A stretch of 64,000 nt of DNA from Hymenobacter jeollabukensis (GTDB lineage Bacteria > Bacteroidota > Bacteroidia > Cytophagales > Hymenobacteraceae), in assembly GCF_005771675.1 (NCBI RefSeq), contig NZ_VAJM01000004.1:186001-250000 (forward strand). The letters run 5' to 3'. The translations under genes were made by a program, and so were the position numbers. The notes beneath the pieces were generated by a model. That model was given only the letters and a program-made list of their open reading frames with translations, had not been told where the DNA came from and did no database searches. Shown piece after piece: positions 42,601 through 49,935 of this stretch (its first letter is position 1; every line of letters begins with the position of its first letter).

Positions 42601-45191
42601 TGGTGACGGTGGAGCGCAACCGCGTGCTGGAGCACTTCTACGTGGATACCGACGAGAAATCGGCCCGGGTGACCATTCCCATCCGCGCCGGCCACGTGCC
42701 CAACGTGTACGTGACGGCCACCGCCATCCGTCCGCTCTCGGCCGATTCCAAAATCCCGCTGACCGTGGCCCGGGGCTTCGTGCCGCTGACGGTGGAAAAG
42801 CCCGATTCGCGCCTGCCCGTGGCCATCAAGGCCGTGGCCCAAAGCCGCTCCCAGACCTGGCAGACGGTGGAAGTGCAGACCAAGCCGAACGCCGCCGTGA
42901 CCCTGGCCGTGGTGGATGAGGGCATTCTGCAGCTGAAAAACTACCGCACGCCCGACCCCTTCGGCTACTTCTACCAGAAGCGCGCCCTGGAAGTCACGGC
43001 CCACGACGTGTACCCCTTCCTGCTGCCCGAGCTGGGCACCAGCAGCAGCGGCGGCGACGGGTACGGTCTGAACCGCCGCACCACGCCCGTGCCCTCACGC
43101 CGGGTGCAGCTGGTGGCCCGCTGGAGCGGCGTGAAGCGCGCCGACGGCAACGGCCGGGTATTGGTCAAAATCCGCGTGCCGCAGTTCAGCGGGGCCCTGC
43201 GCCTGATGGCCGTGGCCTACAAGGACGACGCCTTTGGCTCGGCCGAGCACACCATGCGCGTGGCCGACCTGGTGGTCATCAGCACCGCGCTGCCCCGCTT
43301 CCTCAGCCCCGGCGACACGATTGACGTGCCGGTGACGCTGACGAATACGACGGGCAAACCGATGACAATTGCTCTTACTGCCAAAACGCAGGGCGCTTTG
43401 GCCTTTGCACTGTCGCAGATTCCGCCTAATGCATATGGCCATGAAGTGTTGCAGAATATCCAAGGATATGGTCAACTAAGCCTACCAGCCAACGCCGAGA
43501 AACGTTTTGTTTTCAAATATCCAGTAGTCAGTCAAGGAATAGGCAACAGTCAAATCCAGATTTCAGCTATTACCCCTGCGTCTGAGAAATTCACCGAAAC
43601 CATCGAACTACCCGTCCGCCCGGCCTCGCCCTTGCAGATGCGCACCGGCGGCGGGGCGGTAGCGGGCGGCAAGACCCAGGCGCTGGATTTGCGCACCGAC
43701 TTCCTGCCGACCTCGCAGCGCAGCCAGCTGGTGCTGAGCCGCTCCCCGATGACCGAGTTCAGCAAGGATTTGCGCTACCTGTTGCAGTACCCCTACGGCT
43801 GCCTGGAGCAAACCGTGTCGGCGGCCTTCCCGCAGATTTACTACCCCGACCTGGCCGCCACGCTGGGCCAGACCAAGAAAGCCCAGCGCTACAACCCCAA
43901 CTACCACGTGCAGGAGGCCATCCGCAAGATTGAGAGCATGCAGCTCTACAACGGCGCCCTCAGCTACTGGCCCGGCGGCGACTACGACAACTGGTGGGCC
44001 ACCACCTACGCCGCCCACTTCCTGCTCGAAGCCAAGCGCGCCGGCTTTGCCGTCAACCAGGGCATCCTCGACAAAACCCTGCGCTACCTGCAGTACCGGG
44101 TGCGCAAGCGCGAAACCGAGCCCTACCAGTACTTCGACGCCTCCAACATTGCCCGCGAGCAGACCATTGCCAAAAAGGAAAACGCCTACTCGCTCTACGT
44201 GCTGGCCCTGGCCGGCCTGCCCGACCCGGTGGCCCTGAACTACTACCGCGCCAACCAGCGCCTGCTGGCCCAGGACTCGAAGTTCGTGCTGGCCAGCACC
44301 AGCGCCCTGTCGGGCCAGACCAAGGGTTTCCGCGAGCTGCTGCCGCGCACGTTCAATCAGCCCGCCGCCCGCCGCGCCCTCGACGGCTCGTTCTACTCCC
44401 CGGTGCGCGACCTGGGCCTGGCCCTGAACACCCTCATCGACGCCGACCCCCAGAACCCGCTGGTGGCGCAGATGGCCCGCCAACTCTCGCGGCAGGTGAA
44501 ATCGGCCGGCTGGCTGAGCACCCAGGAGCGCAGCTTCGCCCTGCTGGCCCTGGGCAAAGTGGCCCGTCAGAACAAGAACGCTACCGTCACGGCCACCCTG
44601 GCCGAGGTTACCGGCGCCGTGCTCGGCCAGTACAAAGGCCCGCAGGACCTGAACGTGAACAACGTGGCGAACCGCCGCCTGAGCCTGAAAACGGCCGGCA
44701 CCGGCAGCCTCTACTACTTCTGGACCTTGGAAGGCATTTCGCCCACCGGCCGCATCACCGAGGAAGACCAGTACCTGCAAGTGCGCCGGCAGTTCCTGGA
44801 CCGCACCGGCGCGCCGGTCGGCCGGGCCGAGTTCCGGCAGAATGACCTCATAGTGGTCAAAATCACGCTGCAGGCGGGCACCTACGCCGGCGAAGTGCCC
44901 AACGTGGCCATTACCGACCTGCTGCCCGCCGGCCTGGAAATCGAAAACCCACGCATCGGCGCCGTGCGGGAGCTGACCTGGGCCACCGACGCCGCCACGC
45001 CCGACTACCTCGACGTGCGCGACGACCGGATCAACCTCTTCACCACGGCTACCCAGCAGCCCAAGCACTTCTACTACCTGGCCCGGGCCGTGTCGAAAGG
45101 CACCTTCAAGCTGGGTCCGGTGAGTGCCGACGCCATGTACAACGCCGAGTACCACTCCTACAACGGCGCGGGCACGGTACGGGTGCGGTAG
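39645..45191 (+). CDS. Alpha-2-macroglobulin family lipoprotein
   Basis: 1848 residues from ATG 39645. Lipobox LLCAC (C21), then an acidic linker, several MG domains, bait/A2M core (RVLVTVERNRVLEHFYVDTDE), and a thioester domain with the intact C1386-L-E-Q1389 in YPYGCLEQT, so it can form a covalent trap. C-terminal receptor-like domain to the end. It acts as a periplasmic protease trap, paired in many bacteria with PBP1C, which is divergent here. An internal stretch (43355-43610) is markedly AT-richer than the rest (see findings). A hairpin follows the stop. Confidence 0.94.
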   Translation: MTPNQLLRLPLLVLLALLCACSKPGADDQTAADAADGEEIDPYENVVFRFDEAVAAESQLNRWDTTQVVRFEPAVRGRFKWASDRELVFSPAEPFRPSTAFRAEVRPEALPSGKQKAKISRANFHTPYLRMSEPQVFWTASGAGSEPQARLNAVFNYNVRPADLRSRLQLTSNGQPVAFEVVSAEPDRVVGIRPTQPLAPGSTVELHVEPGLKPVGGGKGTAGKLEASAPVPDPRQLQVRELTGSLLNGEPVVTVLTDQPISAEQAQAVVRVSPEVPFSVEALESGFVLRGGFEVGKTYTVSLNAGGYGSLGGQITESFSQAVSFGDERPSISFANGEKAMYLGAQGLRNLGLRLNEVDKVKVSIYKVYANNIREMLRAGEQYGYESNDEEGGEESNYEDGEYVDRSYRYYNTEDFGNLLTERTYTTSGLPKAGALRLLHLSLDELEFGSQMKGLYVVRVQDTERNWLQVSKMVAVSDLGVVVKRDLNGGAMVFVNSLRTAKPVGGAAVRFVSQNNQVMFTGSTNAGGVAMLSQADSVASSRFRLDMVMVQSGQDFTFLQLERARVETSRYDVGGLQANAAHYQAFLYGDRDLYRPGDTIRSNTVVRTDDWRLPGPVPMKIRLLLPSGKEYASYRRTLSKEDGSFEAQFILPPAVMTGLYTMEVLTGNDVLLTSRQVSVEEFMPDRLKVTVTTTPKNAQPGQTVRAAVLAQNLFGPPATDRKVEVEFSLKQKPFQPKDYPDYDFSIRSGTEPRRRYYGEESGDDNSLNSRFEKAVREARTDERGRATAEYEVPAYQDLGTLEGTAFATVFDETGRPVNRLATFEVQTQQVMFGLQQLPELVSTRQALPLRVVALTPQGKSARDVQGQVQIVRVLWETVLERQGGRYTYNSQRKEQTVLNTGIVAGPMAQLSYTPVYSGEYEVRVFRPGAATFVAQTFYAYGYGDTQSNAFEVSNEGQVQIEPDKPKYAPGDKATLLLKTPFPGRVLVTVERNRVLEHFYVDTDEKSARVTIPIRAGHVPNVYVTATAIRPLSADSKIPLTVARGFVPLTVEKPDSRLPVAIKAVAQSRSQTWQTVEVQTKPNAAVTLAVVDEGILQLKNYRTPDPFGYFYQKRALEVTAHDVYPFLLPELGTSSSGGDGYGLNRRTTPVPSRRVQLVARWSGVKRADGNGRVLVKIRVPQFSGALRLMAVAYKDDAFGSAEHTMRVADLVVISTALPRFLSPGDTIDVPVTLTNTTGKPMTIALTAKTQGALAFALSQIPPNAYGHEVLQNIQGYGQLSLPANAEKRFVFKYPVVSQGIGNSQIQISAITPASEKFTETIELPVRPASPLQMRTGGGAVAGGKTQALDLRTDFLPTSQRSQLVLSRSPMTEFSKDLRYLLQYPYGCLEQTVSAAFPQIYYPDLAATLGQTKKAQRYNPNYHVQEAIRKIESMQLYNGALSYWPGGDYDNWWATTYAAHFLLEAKRAGFAVNQGILDKTLRYLQYRVRKRETEPYQYFDASNIAREQTIAKKENAYSLYVLALAGLPDPVALNYYRANQRLLAQDSKFVLASTSALSGQTKGFRELLPRTFNQPAARRALDGSFYSPVRDLGLALNTLIDADPQNPLVAQMARQLSRQVKSAGWLSTQERSFALLALGKVARQNKNATVTATLAEVTGAVLGQYKGPQDLNVNNVANRRLSLKTAGTGSLYYFWTLEGISPTGRITEEDQYLQVRRQFLDRTGAPVGRAEFRQNDLIVVKITLQAGTYAGEVPNVAITDLLPAGLEIENPRIGAVRELTWATDAATPDYLDVRDDRINLFTTATQQPKHFYYLARAVSKGTFKLGPVSADAMYNAEYHSYNGAGTVRVR

Positions 45192-45228
45192 GTGTCACGC
45201 CGCCTGCTTTCCTCTTCGAATAAAAGCA

Positions 45229-45304
45229 ACGCAGAGGTCGTTCAACGATAGAGGTACTACGACTTTGGAATCGTAGTGCCTCTATCGTTGAACGACCTCT
45301 GCGT
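45229..45304. repeat. 34-bp inverted repeat downstream of the macroglobulin gene
   Basis: Left arm 45229-45262 and right arm 45271-45304 match 33 of 34 (ACGCAGAGGTCGTTCAACG...). Loop 8 bp. A further family of hairpin; it begins 38 bp after the stop codon and is not followed by a T-run. Confidence 0.85.
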
Positions 45305-45397
45305 CCTCCGCGTGACCTTTTGCGCCCTCTGCGGGAACCTGACGCCTGCGTCGCCTGAAAACGCCCGCACGGTCCTGATTCAAAGCCAAATAATAAC

Positions 45398-45428
45398 TTG
45401 AAACCGGCCGCGATTTAGCCTATATTTA
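45398..45428 (+). promoter_or_regulatory. Bacteroidota-type promoter candidate for the secreted protein
   Basis: TTG (45398-45400), 20-bp spacer, TATATTTA (45421-45428), near the TTG-N17..23-TAnnTTTG pattern; 74 bp upstream of ATG 45503 in an AT-rich patch. Confidence 0.45.
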
Positions 45429-45502
45429 ATAAGGGCAGCCTGGCCTTAACTTCCGCCTGCCGCTGCCGTTCTTAAGCTTCGTACGCTAACGTATTCCCGC
45501 CT

Positions 45503-46258
45503 ATGAACCGTCCGCTACGCTACTGCCTGAGCCTGGTCAGCAGCCTGCTGCCGCTGGCCGCGGCGGCCCAGCTGAAGAGCATACCGCAGGAATTTGCGGC
45601 CAGCACCGTGGTGCTGACCAATGGCGACACCATTCGCGGTTCCCTGGTGCTGCACAACGACCTGGACCTGCTGCTGGTGACCATGGCCGACGGCACCGTG
45701 CGCACCGTGCCGGCGCTGGCCGTGCGCACGTTCGCCGTATCGGGCGAAGTCATGCGCTTCGACCGGCTTCCCCCGCAGTATTACAACTACGTATCGACGC
45801 CGCCGCGCATGCGGCGGCGCTGGGCGCAGGTGCAGCGCGCCCGGCCCTTTCTGGTGTACCCCTGGGACCACGACCACGACTACGCCACCTCTACCGCGCC
45901 GGCCTTCTTCGAGCGCCTCAACGGGGGGCCGGTAATACTGCTGCGCCGGCAGCGCCTGGTGTCGCGGGCCATGCCGTGGTCCGACCCCTCGTGGGTATCG
46001 GGTTACACCACGCGACCCGTCGGGATGCCCACCTACTACACCGATGTGCGCGAGCTGCTATACCTGGGTACCCCGCAGGGCAGCATCGTGGCGCTGCGCC
46101 GCCCCAAGCGCGACGTGCTGGCGTATTTCCCGGCCGAAGCCGAGCAGCTGGAGCAGTTTGCCCGCCAGCACAACCTGGACTTCAACGAAGGCGCCCACCT
46201 CGCGCGCATCGTGGATTACGCCAACAGCCTGCGCCAGATGACGGCCTCCACACAATAG
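45503..46258 (+). CDS. Secreted protein of unknown function
   Basis: 251 residues. Signal peptide (MNRPLRYCLSLVSSLLPLAAAAQ), then TNGDTIRGSLVLHNDLDLLLVTMADGTVRTVPALAVRTF, a small beta-rich opening of a kind seen in many Bacteroidota secreted proteins of unknown role, followed by a Tyr/Arg-rich part and DVRELLYLGTPQGSIVALRRPKRDVLAYF. The end (ARQHNLDFNEGAHLARIVDYANSL) is helical. No family recognised. A promoter candidate lies upstream. Confidence 0.65.
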   Translation: MNRPLRYCLSLVSSLLPLAAAAQLKSIPQEFAASTVVLTNGDTIRGSLVLHNDLDLLLVTMADGTVRTVPALAVRTFAVSGEVMRFDRLPPQYYNYVSTPPRMRRRWAQVQRARPFLVYPWDHDHDYATSTAPAFFERLNGGPVILLRRQRLVSRAMPWSDPSWVSGYTTRPVGMPTYYTDVRELLYLGTPQGSIVALRRPKRDVLAYFPAEAEQLEQFARQHNLDFNEGAHLARIVDYANSLRQMTASTQ

Positions 46259-46351
46259 CACCCTTAGGCCGCGCGTTGATTCCAAGTGCGGCCCCGGCGG
46301 TGGTTGCCAGATAAGGTCCGCCGAATCCATTCCCGTTAGCTTATTCGCTCC

Positions 46352-47341
46352 GTGCCCGCATTCCACCACCTGCGCCTGCTCTTTGGCTTGCTGCTGGTGG
46401 CGGGCGGATTGTTTTTTATCGGCCGCGGCCGGCGCCCCGCCGCCGCGTCTCTTTCGCTACCCGTTTCCTCTATGCCCGCCGACCAGGCCCGCCTCTACGC
46501 CGACGTCAAGTTTCTGACCGAGCTGCACCCCGCCCGCAACTACCGCAATCTGACTTCCCTCAACCAGGCCGCCGACTACATCAAGGCGGAATTCGGCAAG
46601 CTCGGCTGCCGGGTGACGGAGCAGCCCTTCACCGTGGCCGGCCGCCGCTACCGTAACATCATCGCCTGCTTCGGGCCCACGGACGGCGAGCGGGTGGTAG
46701 TCGGCGCGCACTACGACGTGTGCGACGACACGCCCGGCGCCGACGACAACGCCTCCGCCGTGGCCGGCCTGCTCGAAACCGCCCGCCTGCTGCACGCCCG
46801 CGCCCCGCAGCTCCGGCGCCCGGTGGAGCTGGTGGCCTACCCCAACGAGGAGCCGCCCTTTTTCGCCACCGAGGACATGGGCAGCTTCGTGCACGCTCAG
46901 GCTCTGCACGAGGCCGAGGTGCCGGTGCGGGCCATGCTCTGCTACGAGATGATCGGCTACTTCAGCGACCGGCCCGGCTCCCAACGCTTCCCGAACGCAG
47001 ACCTGGCCTCGCTGTTTCCGAGCGTGGGCAACTTCATCATCGTCGTCGGCCGCGACGGGGAGGAGGCGTTTGCCCGCCGCGTGCAGCAGCTCATGCAGGG
47101 CGCCGCCCGGCTCGACGTGCAGCGCATCAACCTACCCGATTCGCTGTCCCTGGCCGGCCTCTCCGACCACCGCAACTACTGGCACTTCGGCTTCCCGGCG
47201 GTGATGATCAACGACACGGCTTTCCTGCGCAACCCCCACTACCACCAGCCCAGCGACACCATCAGCACGCTCGATTTCCGGCGCATGGCCGAGGTCGTCA
47301 ATGGCGCGGTGGCGGCCGTGCTGGCGCTGGCCACGGAGTAG
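46352..47341 (+). CDS. M28 family metallopeptidase
   Basis: 329 residues from GTG 46352, the start of a hydrophobic anchor (about 7-23); no earlier ATG fits. The two-zinc site is H120 and D122 in GAHYDVCDD, D131/D132 in GADDNASA, E166/E167 in PNEEPPFF, and a late His in NPHYHQPSDT. Closest to the M28 aminopeptidases, anchored on the periplasmic side. The gene is in the same direction as the LysR and threonine-synthase genes but separated by a hairpin, so a shared role is not indicated. Confidence 0.9.
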   Translation: MPAFHHLRLLFGLLLVAGGLFFIGRGRRPAAASLSLPVSSMPADQARLYADVKFLTELHPARNYRNLTSLNQAADYIKAEFGKLGCRVTEQPFTVAGRRYRNIIACFGPTDGERVVVGAHYDVCDDTPGADDNASAVAGLLETARLLHARAPQLRRPVELVAYPNEEPPFFATEDMGSFVHAQALHEAEVPVRAMLCYEMIGYFSDRPGSQRFPNADLASLFPSVGNFIIVVGRDGEEAFARRVQQLMQGAARLDVQRINLPDSLSLAGLSDHRNYWHFGFPAVMINDTAFLRNPHYHQPSDTISTLDFRRMAEVVNGAVAAVLALATE

Positions 47342-47345
47342 GGCT

Positions 47346-47492
47346 TCTCGTTATTCGTTCTTTGTTATTCGTTTTTCGAGACCTGACGGTCAGAAACAGA
47401 AGCGGCCTGAGCAGTGCAAGGCAAGGATTGTCAGGCCCTGATCCTCATGTTGGAACGGGGGCGAACAACGAAAGACGAGTAACGAAAAACAA
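47346..47492. repeat. Inverted repeat with ATTCGTT-type low-complexity arms
   Basis: Left arm TCTCGTTATTCGTTCTTTG (from ~47347) and right arm CGAACAACGAAAGACGAGTAACG (to ~47485) are imperfectly complementary. The gene-free 155 bp upstream of the LysR gene is nearly all this hairpin. It begins 5 bp past the stop of the M28 gene. Confidence 0.6.
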
Positions 47493-47496
47493 TTAC

Positions 47497-48405
47497 ATGC
47501 TTTCCAACCAGCACGAAGTATTTCTGGAAGTAGCCCGGCGGCTGAGCTTCACCAAGGCCGGGCAAAGCCTGTTCCTGAGCCAGTCGGCGGTGAGCAAGCA
47601 GGTGAAGGCGCTGGAGGAATACTACCGGGTGGGGCTGTTTGAGCGGCTCGGCAACGCGGTGGCCCTCACGCCAGCCGGGCAGCTGCTCTACCGCAAGCTG
47701 CTGCAGGCCCAGCAGCTGCAGGCCGAGCTGCGCGAGGAAATGGCCGCCCTCAGCCCACGCTTCACGCCCGACATCCACATGGTCATCGGGGCCAGCACCA
47801 CCGTGTCGCTCTACGTGCTGCCGGCCGTGCTGTCGGGCTACCTGGCCGAGCACCCGCACACCCAGCTCACGCTCAAAAACCGCAACAGCGAAAACATCCT
47901 CAAGGCTCTGCTCGACCACGAAATCGACCTGGGCGTCATCGAGGGCATTCACCGCGTGAGCAACGTGACCTACACCCCGCTGCTTACCGACGACGTGGTG
48001 GCCGTGTGCTCGGCCCGCAACCCGCTGCGCCACCAGCAGCTGGCCCTCACCGACCTCTACCGCGTGCCGCTGGCCCTGCGCGAGGCTGGCTCGGGCACCC
48101 TGGCCGTGCTGGAGCAGGCCCTGCAGGCCCAGCGCATCCGCCTGGCCGATTTGCGGGTGCAGGTGCGCCTGGGCGGCACCGAGGCGCTGAAAAACTTCGT
48201 GCGCGTGGACGACCAGGTGCTGGCTTTTCTGCCCCGGCAGGCGGTGGCCCGGGCCCTCTCGGCCGGCGAGCTGGCCGAGGTGACGGTGCGCGACCTGCTG
48301 CTCAAGCGCCACTTCGAGTTTATCCAACGCCGGGGCACCGAAAACCTGGCGCCGTTCCGCGAGTTCATGCAGTTTGCGCTGCGCTACTATTCCGAACGGG
48401 AATAG
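47497..48405 (+). CDS. LysR family transcriptional regulator
   Basis: 302 residues from ATG 47497. Winged HTH at 1-60 (FLEVARRLSFTKAGQSLFLSQSAVSKQVKALEE), then the effector-binding Rossmann pair from ~88 (IHMVIGASTTVSLYVLPAVLSGYLAEHP). It precedes threonine synthase by 112 bp in the same direction; LysR proteins often control the nearest metabolic gene, but there is no visible T-N11-A site I can defend. The effector is unknown. Confidence 0.93.
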   Translation: MLSNQHEVFLEVARRLSFTKAGQSLFLSQSAVSKQVKALEEYYRVGLFERLGNAVALTPAGQLLYRKLLQAQQLQAELREEMAALSPRFTPDIHMVIGASTTVSLYVLPAVLSGYLAEHPHTQLTLKNRNSENILKALLDHEIDLGVIEGIHRVSNVTYTPLLTDDVVAVCSARNPLRHQQLALTDLYRVPLALREAGSGTLAVLEQALQAQRIRLADLRVQVRLGGTEALKNFVRVDDQVLAFLPRQAVARALSAGELAEVTVRDLLLKRHFEFIQRRGTENLAPFREFMQFALRYYSERE

Positions 48406-48517
48406 CCTATGCCGAAATACCATTTGCCAGGGGCATAACTGCAAGGCTACTTGCGGCCGTTTCAGGGGCAGATTCCGCCGCCACCGGGTTCTGCTCACCT
48501 GCTTTTCCGCCGTAGCC

Positions 48518-49720
48518 ATGCTTTTCGCCACCGATACCGCCACCAGCTTACTTTCCCAACTGGAGTGCAGCCGCTGCCATGCTCCCTACGAGGCGGGCGT
48601 GCCGCACACCGTCTCCGCCTGCTGCGCCGCGCCGCTGCTGGCCCGCTACGCCCTCGAGGCCGCCCCGCCGCGCAGCGTGCTGCCCGGCCGCGAAGCCACC
48701 ATGTGGCGCTACCGCGAGCTGCTGCCCCTGCACGACGACGCCCACCGCGTGAGCCTGGGCGAGGGCATGACGCCCATCCTGACGCTCGACAACCTGGCCG
48801 CCCGCTACGGGCTGCGTTCCTTGCGCCTCAAGGACGAAGGCCAGAACCCCACCGGTTCGTTCAAGGCCCGCGGCCTGAGCATGGCCGTGTCGATGGCCCG
48901 GGAGCTGGGCGCGGCCGGCTGTATCATCCCCACGGCCGGCAACGCGGGCGTGGCTATGGCGGCCTACTGCGCCAAGGCCGGCCTGCCCGCCACGGTGGTC
49001 ATGCCGCGCCACACGCCCGTCGCCTTTCAGGAAGAATGCCGCTGGTACGGCGCCGACGTGCAGCTGGTCGACGGGCTCATCAACGACTGCGCGGCCCGGG
49101 TGCGCGAGCTGAACGCCGCCGGCCAGCTGCTCGACGTGTCGACGCTGAAGGAGCCGTACCGCATCGAAGGCAAGAAAACCATGGGCTACGAGCTGGCCGA
49201 GCAAGGGGGCTGGCACCTGCCCGACGTCATCCTGTACCCGGCCGGCGGCGGCACCGGCCTCATCGGCATCTGGAAAGCCCTGCGCGAAATGCAGGCCATC
49301 GGCTGGCTGCCGGCCGAGGCCAGGCTGCCGCGCATGGTGGCCGTGCAGGCCGAAAACTGCTGCCCGCTGGTAGCGACGCTGGCCGGCCGGCAGCCCAACT
49401 GCCAGCAGTACCAGGGCCGCCCCACCATTGCCAACGGCCTGGCCGTGCCGCGCCCCCTGGGCGAAGCGCTGATGCTGCAGGTGCTGGCCGAATCCAGCGG
49501 CACGGCCCTGGCCATCGGCGACGAGGATATGCTAACCGGGATGCGCGAGCTGGCGCGGCTGGAAGGCCTGTTCGTGGCCCCGGAAGGCGCGGCCGTGTGG
49601 ATGGCCGCCCGGCAGCTGCTGGCCACCGGCTGGCTGCGCCCCGACGAAGAGCTGCTGCTGCTCAACACCGGCTCGGCCCAGAAATACCTCGACAATGTGC
49701 TGGGCCGCTACGCGCAGTAA
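48518..49720 (+). CDS. thrC: Threonine synthase
   Basis: PLP enzyme turning O-phosphohomoserine into threonine. 400 residues from ATG 48518. PLP lysine K116 in NPTGSFKARG, phosphate loop TAGNAGVAMAAY and AGGGTGLIG, substrate site EGKKTMGYELAEQ. N-terminal Cys pairs (C17-x2-C20 and C35/C36) form a small zinc-ribbon-like head seen in a subset of threonine synthases. Length is in the normal range of the group. The start is that ATG because the earlier frame overlaps the LysR stop region without a leader. Followed by an inverted repeat and terminator. Confidence 0.92.
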   Translation: MLFATDTATSLLSQLECSRCHAPYEAGVPHTVSACCAAPLLARYALEAAPPRSVLPGREATMWRYRELLPLHDDAHRVSLGEGMTPILTLDNLAARYGLRSLRLKDEGQNPTGSFKARGLSMAVSMARELGAAGCIIPTAGNAGVAMAAYCAKAGLPATVVMPRHTPVAFQEECRWYGADVQLVDGLINDCAARVRELNAAGQLLDVSTLKEPYRIEGKKTMGYELAEQGGWHLPDVILYPAGGGTGLIGIWKALREMQAIGWLPAEARLPRMVAVQAENCCPLVATLAGRQPNCQQYQGRPTIANGLAVPRPLGEALMLQVLAESSGTALAIGDEDMLTGMRELARLEGLFVAPEGAAVWMAARQLLATGWLRPDEELLLLNTGSAQKYLDNVLGRYAQ

Positions 49721-49745
49721 GACAATGGGCATCCGGCTAACAGGC

Positions 49746-49820
49746 CGTCGTGCGGAGCGCGGTCGGAGCATCTCTGCCGAACAACGCGGTAGAGATGCTC
49801 CGACCGCGCTCCGCACGACG
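49746..49820. repeat. 34-bp inverted repeat (CGTCGTGCGGAGCGCGGTCG family)
   Basis: Left arm 49746-49779, right arm 49787-49820; 33 of 34 positions pair. The inner GCATCTCTGCCG is shared with the GCATCTCTACCG families, the outer part is new. It lies 26 bp after the thrC stop. Confidence 0.85.
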
Positions 49821-49881
49821 TTTGCTTGCTCGCTGGCCACACGGCCAAAGAAGCGCAACAAGCACTGCCACCAATAACGAA

Positions 49882-49911
49882 AAGGGCCGCGTTCTTCGGA
49901 ACGCGGCCCTT
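49882..49911. terminator. UUCG-loop terminator between convergent genes
   Basis: 13-bp perfect stem (AAGGGCCGCGTTC, 49882-49894, with 49899-49911), TTCG tetraloop. Flanked by AAA on the left, so it suits the minus-strand operon ending at 49936 as well as thrC. Confidence 0.85.
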
Positions 49912-49935
49912 GATTATTCAATACGGCTGATGGCT

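Larger units (their letters stand above)
45192..45502. other. Intergenic region (311 bp)
   Basis: Contains the inverted repeat at 45229-45304, a partial echo of its outer sequence (CTCTGCGTCCTCCGCG/CCCTCTGCGGGAACC near 45298-45340), then an AT-richer stretch with the promoter candidate at 45398. No gene seen. Confidence 0.5.

Noticed and set aside
39630-43004. 1124-codon open frame opposite the macroglobulin gene
   Set aside because: Antisense shadow of a strongly supported gene; no domain and His/Gly-rich composition.
22768-49820. Insertion sequences with transposase
   Set aside because: The inverted repeats have no transposase open frame between their arms; the elements are only 75-220 bp.
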